Shown in pieces: positions 25,430 through 38,564 of a stretch of 64,000 nt of DNA. Each line of letters opens with the position of its first letter. Position 1 is the first letter of the stretch. Under the pieces are notes generated by a model. The model searched no databases, was not told where the DNA came from, and worked only from the letters and a program-made list of their open reading frames with translations. The stretch is from Xiphydria camelus. Its lineage: Eukaryota; Arthropoda; Insecta; Hymenoptera; Xiphydriidae. A program made the position numbers and the translations under genes. The DNA lies in assembly GCA_963678675.1 (NCBI GenBank), contig OY783198.1, forward strand, positions 12,100,580 to 12,164,579, given 5' to 3'.

Positions 25430-28400
25430 GAGCCGAGAAACTATTGAGCTCTAATGAATTAGATTGAGATTTGGACTAACCATCTTGCGTACAAAGCATA
25501 CCGCGATACCGACCCGTACAGGTATAAATATACGTGTTTACACATGTATAACTTCTATAGAACTAGCATGCGTAGAAATGCAATATTTATTTTAGGAAAA
25601 TGTTATTTTAGTTAAGCGTAATATCGGCAATCACGCGAGATTTTTATTTTTTCCCTGTTTCCCATTGACTCGCTGCACTCTGCGGCGGTATACACACTTT
25701 GATCTTAGCACATTGAGCCGAGAAGCTATTGAGCTCTAATGAATTAGATTGAGATCCGGAATAACCATCTTGCGTACAAAGCGTACCGCGAAACCGACCC
25801 GCACATGGATAAATACCAACGTATTTGCAGATGTGTAATTTATGTAGAACTAACTTGCGTAGAAATGCAATATCCATTTTTATAAGATACTATTTTAGTT
25901 AAATGTCATATCGGTAATCACGCGAGTTTTTTATTTCTTCCTTGTTTACCATTGGCTCGCTGCACTCTGGGGCGGTATACACACTTTGATCTTAGCTCAA
26001 TGAGCCGAGAAACTATTGAGCTCTAATGAATTAGATTGAGATTTGGACTAACCATCTTGCGTACAAAGCATACCGCGATACCGACCCGTACAGGTATAAA
26101 TATACGTGTTTACACATGTATAACTTCTATAGAACTAGCATGCGTAGAAATGCAATATTTATTTTAGGAAAATGTTATTTTAGTTAAGCGTAATATCGGC
26201 AATCACGCGAGTTTTTCATTTTTTCCCTGTTTCCCATTGACTCGCTGCAATCTGCGGCGGTATACACACTTTGATCTTAGCTCATTGAGCCGAGAAGCTA
26301 TTGAGCTGTAATGAATTAGATTGAGATCTGGACTAACCATCTTGCGTACAAAGCAAACCGCGATACCGACCCGTATAGGTATAAATATACGTGTTTACAC
26401 TTGTATAACTTCTATAGAACTAACTTGCGTAGAAATGCAACATTTATTTTAGGAAAATGTTATTTTAGTTAAGCGTAATATCGGTAATCACGCGAGATTT
26501 TTATTTTTTTCCTGTTTCCCATTGACTCGCTGCACTCTGCGGCGGTATACACACTTTGATCTTAGCTCATTGAGCCGAGAAGCTATTGAGCTCTAATGAA
26601 TTAGATTGAGATCCGGAATAACAATCTTGCGTACAAAGCGTACCGCGAAACCGAACCGCACATGGATAAATACCAACGTATTTGCAGATGTGTAATTTAT
26701 GTAGAACTAACTTGCGTAGAAATGCAATATCCATTTTTGTAATATACTATTTTAGTTAAATGTCATATCGGTAATCACGCGAGTTTTTTATTTTTTCCTT
26801 GTTTACCATTGACTCGCTGCACTCTGCGGCGGTATAAACACTTTGATCTTAGCTCAATGAGCCGAGAAGCTATTGAGCTCTATTGAATTAGATTGAGATC
26901 TGGACTAACCATCTTGCGTACAAAGCATACCGCGATACCGACCCGTATAGGTATAAATATACGTGTTTACACTTGTATAACTTCTATAGAACTAACTTGC
27001 GTAGAAATGCAATATTTATTTTAGGAAAATGTTATTTTAGTTAAGCGTCATATCGGTAATCACGCGAGTTTTTCATTTTTTCCCTGTTTCCCATTGACTC
27101 GCTGCAATCTGCGGCGGTATACACACTTTGATCTTAGCTCATTGAGCCGAGAAGCTATTGAGCTCTAATGAATTAGATTGAGATCCGGAATAACCATCTT
27201 GCGTACAAAGCGTACCGCGAAACCGACCCGCACATGGATAAATACCAACGTATTTGCAGATGTGTAATTTATGTAGAACTAACTTGCGTAGAAATGCAAT
27301 ATCCATTTTTATAAGATACTATTTTAGTTAAATGTCATATCGGTAATCATGCGAGTTTTTTATTTTTTCCTTGTTTACCATTGACTCGCTGCACTCTGCG
27401 GCGGTATAAACACTTTGATCTTAGCTCAATGAGCCGAGAAGCTATTGAGCTCTATTGAATTAGATTGAGATCTGGACTAACCATCTTGCGTACAAAGCAT
27501 ACCGCGATACCGACCCGTATAGGTATAAATATACGTGTTTACACATGTATAACTTCTACAGAACTAACTTGCGTAGAAATGCAATATTTATTTTAGGAAA
27601 ATGTTATTTTAGTTAAGCGTCATATCGGTAATCACGCGAGTTTTTCATTTTTTCCCTGTTTCCCATTGACTCGCTGCAATCTGCGGCGGTATACACACTT
27701 TGATCTTAGCTCAATGAGCCGAGAAGCTATTGAGCTCTAATGAATTAGATTGAGATCTGGACTAACCATCTTGCGTACAAAGCATACCGCGATACCGACC
27801 CGTATAGGTATAAATATACGTGTTTACACATGTATAACTTCTACAGAACTAACTTGCGTAGAAATGCAATATTTATTTTAGGAAAATGTTATTTTAGTTA
27901 AACGTCATATCGGTAATCACGCGAGTTTTTCATTTTTTCCCTGTTTCCCATTGATTCGCTGCAATCTGCGGCATTATACACACTTTGATCTTAGCTCAAT
28001 GAGCCGAGAAGCTATTGAGCTGTAATGAATTAGATTGAGATCTGGACTAACCATCTTGCGTACAAAGCAAACCGCGATACCGACCCGTATAGGTATAAAT
28101 ATACGTGTTTACACTTGTATAACTTCTATAGAACTAACTTGCGTAGAAATGCAACATTTATTTTAGGAAAATGTTATTTTAGTTAAGCGTAATATCGGTA
28201 ATCACGCGAGATTTTTATTTTTTTCCTGTTTCCCATTGACTCGCTGCACTCTGCGGCGGTATACACACTTTGATCTTAGCTCATTGAGCCGAGAAGCTAT
28301 TGAGCTCTAATGAATTAGATTGAGATCCGGAATAACAATCTTGCGTACAAAGCGTACCGCGAAACCGACCCGCACATGGATAAATACCAACGTATTTGCA

Positions 28401-28572
28401 GATGTGTAATTTATGTAGAACTAACTTGCGTAGAAATGCAATATCCATTTTTATAAGATACTATTTTAGTTAAATGTCATATCGGTAATCACGCGAGTTT
28501 TTTATTTCTTCCTTGTTTACCATTGGCTCGCTGCACTCTGGGGCGGTATACACACTTTGATCTTAGCTCAAT
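25430..28572 (+). repeat. Eleven-monomer higher-order repeat, 3143 bp, copy 2
   Basis: Starts are 25430, 25715, 26002, 26287, 26572, 26859, 27144, 27431, 27716, 28001 and 28286, in the order S L S S L S L S S S L. It pairs with 16001-19143 at offset 9429. The boundary of the sixth monomer (26859) has been overwritten by sequence like that at the 27431 boundary; otherwise the two units look nearly identical. Confidence 0.92.
26837..26883 (+). repeat. Gene-conversion-like patch across a monomer boundary
   Basis: The counterpart monomers at 14572, 17430, 21143 and 24001 read GGTATACACAC before the boundary and GAGCTGTAATG after it. Here it reads GGTATAAACAC and GAGCTCTATTG, as at 8574, 15144, 18002, 24573 and 27431. 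Flanking variants on both sides (TTTTTGTAATATAC upstream, ACACTTGTATAAC downstream) remain those of the counterpart, and length is unchanged. A short conversion tract of at least 47 bp is the simplest reading. Confidence 0.85.
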
Positions 28573-28857
28573 GAGCCGAGAAACTATTGAGCTCTAATGA
28601 ATTAGATTGAGATTTGGACTAACCATCTTGCGTACAAAGCATACCGCGATACCGACCCGTACAGGTATAAATATACGTGTTTACACATGTATAACTTCTA
28701 TAGAACTAGCATGCGTAGAAATGCAATATTTATTTTAGGAAAATGTTATTTTAGTTAAGCGTAATATCGGCAATCACGCGAGATTTTTATTTTTTCCCTG
28801 TTTCCCATTGACTCGCTGCACTCTGCGGCGGTATACACACTTTGATCTTAGCTCATT
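28573..28857 (+). repeat. S monomer opening a run of five S monomers
   Basis: S monomer of the GAGAAACTATTG and GATTTGGACTAACC subtype, the counterpart of 19144 at offset 9429. It is followed by two copies of an S-S dimer, so five S monomers run from 28573 to 29997 without an L. Confidence 0.88.
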
Positions 28858-29427
28858 GAGCCGAGAAGCTATTGAGCTCTAATGAATTAGATTGAGATCT
28901 GGACTAACCATCTTGCGTACAAAGCATACCGCGATACCGACCCGTATAGGTATAAATATACGTGTTTACACATGTATAACTTCTACAGAACTAACTTGCG
29001 TAGAAATGCAATATTTATTTTAGGAAAATGTTATTTTAGTTAAGCGTCATATCGGTAATCACGCGAGTTTTTCATTTTTTCCCTGTTTCCCGTTGACTCG
29101 CTGCATTCTGCGGCGGTATACAAACTTTGATCTTAGCTCAATGAGCCGAGAAGTTATTGAGCTGTAATGAATTAGATTGAGATCTGGACTAACCATCTTG
29201 CGTACAAAGCATACCGCGATACCGACCCGTACAGGTATAAATATACGTGTTTACACATGTATAACTTCTACAGAACTAACTTGCATAGAAATGCAATATT
29301 TATTTTAGGAAAATGTTATTTTAGTTAAGCGTCATATCGATAATCACGCGAGTTTTTCATTTTTTCCCTGTTTCCCATTGACTCGCTGCAATCTGCGGCG
29401 GTATACACACTTTGATCTTAGCTCATT
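28858..29427 (+). repeat. S-S dimer, 570 bp, copy 1
   Basis: Two S monomers (28858, 29143); the second has GAAGTTATTGAGCTG and TCGATAATC. It corresponds to 19429-19998 in the first 9429-bp copy, where it is single. Here it is duplicated in tandem. Confidence 0.93.
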
Positions 29428-29997
29428 GAGCCGAGAAGCTATTGAGCTCTAATGAATTAGATTGAGATCTGGACTAACCATCTTGCGTACAAAGCATACC
29501 GCGATACCGACCCGTATAGGTATAAATATACGTGTTTACACATGTATAACTTCTACAGAACTAACTTGCGTAGAAATGCAATATTTATTTTAGGAAAATG
29601 TTATTTTAGTTAAGCGTCATATCGGTAATCACGCGAGTTTTTCATTTTTTCCCTGTTTCCCGTTGACTCGCTGCATTCTGCGGCGGTATACAAACTTTGA
29701 TCTTAGCTCAATGAGCCGAGAAGTTATTGAGCTGTAATGAATTAGATTGAGATCTGGACTAACCATCTTGCGTACAAAGCATACCGCGATACCGACCCGT
29801 ACAGGTATAAATATACGTGTTTACACATGTATAACTTCTACAGAACTAACTTGCATAGAAATGCAATATTTATTTTAGGAAAATGTTATTTTAGTTAAGC
29901 GTCATATCGATAATCACGCGAGTTTTTCATTTTTTCCCTGTTTCCCATTGACTCGCTGCAATCTGCGGCGGTATACACACTTTGATCTTAGCTCATT
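29428..29997 (+). repeat. S-S dimer, 570 bp, copy 2
   Basis: Starts are 29428 and 29713. I saw no difference from 28858-29427. This is a duplication by exactly two monomers, younger than the 9429-bp duplication because it exists only in its second copy. Confidence 0.93.
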
Positions 29998-31711
29998 GAG
30001 CCGAGAAGCTATTGAGCTCTAATGAATTAGATTGAGATCCGGAATAACCATCTTGCGTACAAAGCGTACCGCGAAACCGACCCGCACATGGATAAATACC
30101 AACGTATTTGCAGATGTGTAATTTATGTAGAACTAACTTGCGTAGAAATGCAATATCCATTTTTATAAGATACTATTTTAGTTAAGCGTCATATCGGTAA
30201 TCACGCGAGTTTTTTATTTTTTCCTTGTTTACCATTGACTCGCTGCACTCTGCGGCGGTATACACACTTTGATCTTAGCTCAATGAGCCGAGAAGCTATT
30301 GAGCTCTAATGAATTAGATTGAGATCTGGACTAACCATCTTGCGTACAAAGCATACCGCGATACCGACCCGTATAGGTATAAATATACGTGTTTACACAT
30401 GTATAACTTCTACAGAACTAACTTGCGTAGAAATGCAATATTTATTTTAGGAAAATGTTATTTTAGTTAAACGTCATATCGGTAATCACGCGAGTTTTTC
30501 ATTTTTTCCCTGTTTCCCATTGATTCGCTGCAATCTGCGGCATTATACACACTTTGATCTTAGCTCAATGAGCCGAGAAGCTATTGAGCTGTAATGAATT
30601 AGATTGAGATCTGGACTAACCATCTTGCGTACAAAGCAAACCGCGATACCGACCCGTATAGGTATAAATATACGTGTTTACACTTGTATAACTTCTATAG
30701 AACTAACTTGCGTAGAAATGCAACATTTATTTTAGGAAAATGTTATTTTAGTTAAGCGTAATATCGGTAATCACGCGAGATTTTTATTTTTTTCCTGTTT
30801 CCCATTGACTCGCTGCACTCTGCGGCGGTATACACACTTTGATCTTAGCTCATTGAGCCGAGAAGCTATTGAGCTCTAATGAATTAGATTGAGATCCGGA
30901 ATAACAATCTTGCGTACAAAGCGTACCGCGAAACCGACCCGCACATGGATAAATACCAACGTATTTGCAGATATGTAATTTATGTAGAACTAACTTGCGT
31001 AGAAATGCAATATCCATTTTTATAAGATACTATTTTAGTTAAATGTCATATCGGTAATCACGCGAGTTTTTTATTTCTTCCTTGTTTACCATTGGCTCGC
31101 TGCACTCTGGGGCGGTATACACACTTTGATCTTAGCTCAATGAGCCGAGAAACTATTGAGCTCTAATGAATTAGATTGAGATTTGGACTAACCATCTTGC
31201 GTACAAAGCATACCGCGATACCGACCCGTACAGGTATAAATATACGTGTTTACACATGTATAACTTCTATAGAACTAGCATGCGTAGAAATGCAATATTT
31301 ATTTTAGGAAAATGTTATTTTAGTTAAGCGTAATATCGGCAATCACGCGAGATTTTTATTTTTTCCCTGTTTCCCATTGACTCGCTGCACTCTGCGGCGG
31401 TATACACACTTTGATCTTAGCTCATTGAGCCGAGAAGCTATTGAGCTCTAATGAATTAGATTGAGATCTGGACTAACCATCTTGCGTACAAAGCATACCG
31501 CGATACCGACCCGTACAGGTATAAATATACGTGTTTACACATGTATAACTTCTATAGAACTAGCATGCGTAGAAATGCAATATTTATTTTAGGAAAATGT
31601 TATTTTAGTTAAGCGTCATATTGGTAATCACGCGAGTTTTTTATTTTTTCCCTGTTTCCCATTGACTAGCTGCACTCTGCGGCGGTATACACACTTTGAT
31701 CTTAGCTCAAT
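29713..31711 (+). repeat. Seven-monomer S-L-S-S-L-S-S unit, 1999 bp
   Basis: Starts are 29713 S, 29998 L, 30285 S, 30570 S, 30855 L, 31142 S and 31427 S. The L at 30855 has the private GCAGATATG, shared with the L monomers at 35709 (offset 4854) and 42848. The first S also belongs to the duplicated S-S dimer, so blocks overlap here. This is the first appearance of the seven-monomer rhythm that dominates to about 43 kb. Confidence 0.87.
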
Positions 31712-34566
31712 GAGCCAAGAAGTTATTGAGCTCTAATGAATTAGATTGAGATGTGGATTAACCATCTTGCGTGCAAAGCATACCGCGATACCGACCCGTA
31801 CAGGTATAAATATACGTGTTTACACGTGTATAACTTCTACAGAACTAACTTGCATAGAAATGCAATATTTATTTTAGGAAAATGTTATTTTAAATAAGCG
31901 TCATATCGGTAATCAAGCGAGTTTTTCATTTTTTCCCTGTTTCCCATTGACTCGCTGCACTCTGCGGCGGTATACACACTTTGATCTTAGCTCATTGAGC
32001 CGAGAAGCTATTGAGCTCTAATGAATTAGATTGAGATCCGGAATAACCATCTTGCGTACAAAGCGTACCGCGAAACCGACCCGCACATGGATAAATACCA
32101 ACGTATTTGCAGATGTGTAATTTATGTAGAACTAACTTGCGTAGAAATGCAATATCCATTTTTATAAGATACTATTTTAGTTAAGCGTCATATCGGTAAT
32201 CACGCGAGTTTTTTATTTTTTCCTTGTTTACCATTGACTCGCTGCACTCTGCGGCGGTATACACACTTTGATCTTAGCTCAATGAGCCGAGAAGCTATTG
32301 AGCTCTAATGAATTAGATTGAGATCTGGACTAACCATCTTGCGTACAAAGCATACCGCGATACCGTCCGTATAGGTATAAATATACGTGTTTACACATGT
32401 ATAACTTCTACAGAACTAACTTGCGTAGAAATGCAATATTTATTTTAGGAAAATGTTATTTTAGTTAAGCGTCATATCGGTAATCACGCGAGTTTTTCAT
32501 TTTTTCCCTGTTTCCCGTTGACTCGCTGCATTCTGCGGCGGTATACAAACTTTGATCTTAGCTCAATGAGCCGAGAAGTTATTGAGCTGTAATGAATTAG
32601 ATTGAGATCTGGACTAACCATCTTGCGTACAAAGCATACCGCGATACCGACCCGTACAGGTATAAATATACGTGTTTACACATGTATAACTTCTACAGAA
32701 CTAACTTGCATAGAAATGCAATATTTATTTTAGGAAAATGTTATTTTAGTTAAGCGTCATATCGATAATCACGCGAGTTTTTCATTTTTTCCCTGTTTCC
32801 CATTGACTCGCTGCAATCTGCGGCGGTATACACACTTTGATCTTAGCTCATTGAGCCGAGAAGCTATTGAGCTCTAATGAATTAGATTGAGATCCGGAAT
32901 AACCATCTTGCGTACAAAGCGTACCGCGAAACCGACCCGCACATGGATAAATACCAACGTATTTGCAGATGTGTAATTTATGTAGAACTAACTTGCGTAG
33001 AAATGCAATATCCATTTTTATAAGATACTATTTTAGTTAAGCGTCATATCGGTAATAACGCGAGTTTTTTATTTTTTCCTTGTTTACCATTGACTCGCTG
33101 CACTCTGCGGCGGTATACACACTTTGATCTTAGCTCAATGAGCCGAGAAGCTATTGAGCTCTAATGAATTAGATTGAGATCTGGACTAACCATCTTGCGT
33201 ACAAAGCATACCGCGATACCGACCCGTATAGGTATAAATATACGTGTTTACACATGTATAACTTCTACAGAACTAACTTGCGTAGAAATGCAATATTTAT
33301 TTTAGGAAAATGTTATTTTAGTTAAACGTCATATCGGTAATCACGCGAGTTTTTCATTTTTTCCCTGTTTCCCATTGATTCGCTGCAATCTGCGGCATTA
33401 TACACACTTTGATCTTAGCTCAATGAGCCGAGAAGCTATTGAGCTGTAATGAATTAGATTGAGATCTGGACTAACCATCTTGCGTACAAGGCAAACCGCG
33501 ATACCGACCCGTATAGGTATAAATATACGTGTTTACACTTGTATAACTTCTATAGAACTAACTTGCGTAGAAATGCAACATTTATTTTAGGAAAATGTTA
33601 TTTTAGTTAAGCGTAATATCGGTAATCACGCGAGATTTTTATTTTTTTCCTGTTTCCCATTGACTCGCTGCACTCTGCGGCGGTATACACACTTTGATCT
33701 TAGCTCATTGAGCCGAGAAGCTATTGAGCTCTAATGAATTAGATTGAGATCCGGAATAACAATCTTGCGTACAAAGCGTACCGCGAAACCGACCCGCACA
33801 TGGATAAATACCAACGTATTTGCAGATGTGTAATTTATGTAGAACTAACTTGCGTAGAAATGCAATATCCATTTTTATAAGATACTATTTTAGTTAAATG
33901 TCATATCGGTAATCACGCGAGTTTTTTATTTCTTCCTTGTTTACCATTGGCTCGCTGCACTCTGGGGCGGTATACACACTTTGATCTTAGCTCAATGAGC
34001 CGAGAAACTATTGAGCTCTAATGAATTAGATTGAGATTTGGACTAACCATCTTGCGTACAAAGCATACCGCGATACCGACCCGTACAGGTATAAGTATAC
34101 GTGTTTACACATGTATAACTTCTATAGAACTAGCATGCGTAGAAATGCAATATTTATTTTAGGAAAATGTTATTTTAGTTAAGCGTAATATCGGCAATCA
34201 CGCGAGATTTTTATTTTTTCCCTGTTTCCCATTGACTCGCTGCACTCTGCGGCGGTATACACACTTTGATCTTAGCTCATTGAGCCGAGAAGCTATTGAG
34301 CTCTAATGAATTAGATTGAGATCTGGACTAACCATCTTGCGTACAAAGCATACCGCGATACCGACCCGTATAGGTATAAATATACGTGTTTACACATGTA
34401 TAACTTCTACAGAACTAACTTGCGTAGAAATGCAATATTTATTTTAGGAAAATGTTATTTTAGTTAAGCGTCATATCGGTAATCACGCGAGTTTTTCATT
34501 TTTTCCCTGTTTCCCGTTGACTCGCTGCATTCTGCGGCGGTATACAAACTTTGATCTTAGCTCAAT
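31712..34566 (+). repeat. Ten-monomer derivative, 2855 bp
   Basis: Starts are 31712 S, 31997 L, 32284 S (284), 32568 S, 32853 L, 33140 S, 33425 S, 33710 L, 33997 S and 34282 S. It opens with the GAGCCAAGAAGTTATTG subtype and contains the 284-bp lesion. Relative to the seven-monomer unit it carries three additional monomers (a 284-bp S, an S and an L). The stretch 32568-34281 is copied 7996 bp downstream. Confidence 0.87.
32568..34281 (+). repeat. Dispersed duplication at offset 7996, copy 1
   Basis: Three private variants occur only here and exactly 7996 bp further on: A at 33057 (GGTAATAACG), G at 33490 (ACAAGGCAAACC) and G at 34095 (ATAAGTATACG). The offset equals four 1999-bp units. Homology probably extends into the preceding 284-bp monomer, whose deletion is however absent from the second copy. 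Confidence 0.92.
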
Positions 34567-36565
34567 GAGCCGAGAAGTTATTGAGCTGTAATGAATTAGA
34601 TTGAGATCTGGACTAACCATCTTGCGTACAAAGCATACCGCGATACCGACCCGTACAGGTATAAATATACGTGTTTACACATGTATAACTTCTACAGAAC
34701 TAACTTGCATAGAAATGCAATATTTATTTTAGGAAAATGTTATTTTAGTTAAGCGTCATATCGATAATCACGCGAGTTTTTCATTTTTTCCCTGTTTCCC
34801 ATTGACTCGCTGCAATCTGCGGCGGTATACACACTTTGATCTTAGCTCATTGAGCCGAGAAGCTATTGAGCTCTAATGAATTAGATTGAGATCCGGAATA
34901 ACCATCTTGCGTACAAAGCGTACCGCGAAACCGACCCGCACATGGATAAATACCAACGTATTTGCAGATGTGTAATTTATGTAGAACTAACTTGCGTAGA
35001 AATGCAATATCCATTTTTATAAGATACTATTTTAGTTAAGCGTCATATCGGTAATCACGCGAGTTTTTTATTTTTTCCTTGTTTACCATTGACTCGCTGC
35101 ACTCTGCGGCGGTATACACACTTTGATCTTAGCTCAATGAGCCGAGAAGCTATTGAGCTCTAATGAATTAGATTGAGATCTGGACTAACCATCTTGCGTA
35201 CAAAGCATACCGCGATACCGACCCGTATAGGTATAAATATACGTGTTTACACATGTATAACTTCTACAGAACTAACTTGCGTAGAAATGCAATATTTATT
35301 TTAGGAAAATGTTATTTTAGTTAAACGTCATATCGGTAATCACGCGAGTTTTTCATTTTTTCCCTGTTTCCCATTGATTCGCTGCAATCTGCGGCATTAT
35401 ACACACTTTGATCTTAGCTCAATGAGCCGAGAAGCTATTGAGCTGTAATGAATTAGATTGAGATCTGGACTAACCATCTTGCGTACAAAGCAAACCGCGA
35501 TACCGACCCGTATAGGTATAAATATACGTGTTTACACTTGTATAACTTCTATAGAACTAACTTGCGTAGAAATGCAACATTTATTTTAGGAAAATGTTAT
35601 TTTAGTTAAGCGTAATATCGGTAATCACGCGAGATTTTTATTTTTTTCCTGTTTCCCATTGACTCGCTGCACTCTGCGGCGGTATACACACTTTGATCTT
35701 AGCTCATTGAGCCGAGAAGCTATTGAGCTCTAATGAATTAGATTGAGATCCGGAATAACAATCTTGCGTACAAAGCGTACCGCGAAACCGACCCGCACAT
35801 GGATAAATACCAACGTATTTGCAGATATGTAATTTATGTAGAACTAACTTGCGTAGAAATGCAATATCCATTTTTATAAGATACTATTTTAGTTAAATGT
35901 CATATCGGTAATCACGCGAGTTTTTTATTTCTTCCTTGTTTACCATTGGCTCGCTGCACTCTGGGGCGGTATACACACTTTGATCTTAGCTCAATGAGCC
36001 GAGAAACTATTGAGCTCTAATGAATTAGATTGAGATTTGGACTAACCATCTTGCGTACAAAGCATACCGCGATACCGACCCGTACAGGTATAAATATACG
36101 TGTTTACACATGTATAACTTCTATAGAACTAGCATGCGTAGAAATGCAATATTTATTTTAGGAAAATGTTATTTTAGTTAAGCGTAATATCGGCAATCAC
36201 GCGAGATTTTTATTTTTTCCCTGTTTCCCATTGACTCGCTGCACTCTGCGGCGGTATACACACTTTGATCTTAGCTCATTGAGCCGAGAAGCTATTGAGC
36301 TCTAATGAATTAGATTGAGATCTGGACTAACCATCTTGCGTACAAAGCATACCGCGATACCGACCCGTACAGGTATAAATATACGTGTTTACACATGTAT
36401 AACTTCTATAGAACTAGCATGCGTAGAAATGCAATATTTATTTTAGGAAAATGTTATTTTAGTTAAGCGTCATATTGGTAATCACGCGAGTTTTTTATTT
36501 TTTCCCTGTTTCCCATTGACTAGCTGCACTCTGCGGCGGTATACACACTTTGATCTTAGCTCAAT
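34567..36565 (+). repeat. Seven-monomer S-L-S-S-L-S-S unit, 1999 bp
   Basis: Starts are 34567, 34852, 35139, 35424, 35709, 35996 and 36281. It matches 29713-31711 at offset 4854, including GCAGATATG in the L at 35709. It is followed directly by another unit of the same length and order. Confidence 0.9.
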
Positions 36566-38564
36566 GAGCCAAGAAGTTATTGAGCTCTAATGAATTAGAT
36601 TGAGATGTGGATTAACCATCTTGCGTGCAAAGCATACCGCGATACCGACCCGTACAGGTATAAATATACGTGTTTACACGTGTATAACTTCTACAGAACT
36701 AACTTGCATAGAAATGCAATATTTATTTTAGGAAAATGTTATTTTAAATAAGCGTCATATCGGTAATCAAGCGAGTTTTTCATTTTTTCCCTGTTTCCCA
36801 TTGACTCGCTGCACTCTGCGGCGGTATACACACTTTGATCTTAGCTCATTGAGCCGAGAAGCTATTGAGCTCTAATGAATTAGATTGAGATCCGGAATAA
36901 CCATCTTGCGTACAAAGCGTACCGCGAAACCGACCCGCACATGGATAAATACCAACGTATTTGCAGATGTGTAATTTATGTAGAACTAACTTGCGTAGAA
37001 ATGCAATATCCATTTTTATAAGATACTATTTTAGTTAAGCGTCATATCGGTAATCACGCGAGTTTTTTATTTTTTCCTTGTTTACCATTGACTCGCTGCA
37101 CTCTGCGGCGGTATACACACTTTGATCTTAGCTCAATGAGCCGAGAAGCTATTGAGCTCTAATGAATTAGATTGAGATCTGGACTAACCATCTTGCGTAC
37201 AAAGCATACCGCGATACCGACCCGTATAGGTATAAATATACGTGTTTACACATGTATAACTTCTACAGAACTAACTTGCGTAGAAATGCAATATTTATTT
37301 TAGGAAAATGTTATTTTAGTTAAACGTCATATCGGTAATCACGCGAGTTTTTCATTTTTTCCCTGTTTCCCATTGATTCGCTGCAATCTGCGGCATTATA
37401 CACACTTTGATCTTAGCTCAATGAGCCGAGAAGCTATTGAGCTGTAATGAATTAGATTGAGATCTGGACTAACCATCTTGCGTACAAAGCAAACCGCGAT
37501 ACCGACCCGTATAGGTATAAATATACGTGTTTACACTTGTATAACTTCTATAGAACTAACTTGCGTAGAAATGCAACATTTATTTTAGGAAAATGTTATT
37601 TTAGTTAAGCGTAATATCGGTAATCACGCGAGATTTTTATTTTTTTCCTGTTTCCCATTGACTCGCTGCACTCTGCGGCGGTATACACACTTTGATCTTA
37701 GCTCATTGAGCCGAGAAGCTATTGAGCTCTAATGAATTAGATTGAGATCCGGAATAACAATCTTGCGTACAAAGCGTACCGCGAAACCGACCCGCACATG
37801 GATAAATACCAACGTATTTGCAGATGTGTAATTTATGTAGAACTAACTTGCGTAGAAATGCAATATCCATTTTTATAAGATACTATTTTAGTTAAATGTC
37901 ATATCGGTAATCACGCGAGTTTTTTATTTCTTCCTTGTTTACCATTGGCTCGCTGCACTCTGGGGCGGTATACACACTTTGATCTTAGCTCAATGAGCCG
38001 AGAAACTATTGAGCTCTAATGAATTAGATTGAGATTTGGACTAACCATCTTGCGTACAAAGCATACCGCGATACCGACCCGTACAGGTATAAATATACGT
38101 GTTTACACATGTATAACTTCTATAGAACTAGCATGCGTAGAAATGCAATATTTATTTTAGGAAAATGTTATTTTAGTTAAGCGTAATATCGGCAATCACG
38201 CGAGATTTTTATTTTTTCCCTGTTTCCCATTGACTCGCTGCACTCTGCGGCGGTATACACACTTTGATCTTAGCTCATTGAGCCGAGAAGCTATTGAGCT
38301 CTAATGAATTAGATTGAGATCTGGACTAACCATCTTGCGTACAAAGCATACCGCGATACCGACCCGTACAGGTATAAATATACGTGTTTACACATGTATA
38401 ACTTCTATAGAACTAGCATGCGTAGAAATGCAATATTTATTTTAGGAAAATGTTATTTTAGTTAAGCGTCATATTGGTAATCACGCGAGTTTTTTATTTT
38501 TTCCCTGTTTCCCATTGACTAGCTGCACTCTGCGGCGGTATACACACTTTGATCTTAGCTCAAT
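36566..38564 (+). repeat. Seven-monomer S-L-S-S-L-S-S unit, 1999 bp
   Basis: Starts are 36566, 36851, 37138, 37423, 37708, 37995 and 38280. It opens with the GAGCCAAGAAGTTATTG subtype, which recurs exactly 1999 bp later at 38565. It differs from the previous unit mainly in its first monomer and in having GCAGATGTG rather than GCAGATATG in the second L. Confidence 0.9.

Larger units (their letters stand above)
22000..30854 (+). repeat. 9429-bp duplicated segment, copy 2 (with a 570-bp insertion)
   Basis: Matches 12571 onward at an offset of 9429 as far as about 29427. An extra S-S dimer then shifts the offset to 9999, and the match continues (19999 with 29998, 20286 with 30285, 20571 with 30570) until 30855, where the L monomer switches to a different subtype. 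Besides the extra dimer, the clearest difference is a conversion-like patch around 26837-26883. Confidence 0.9.
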
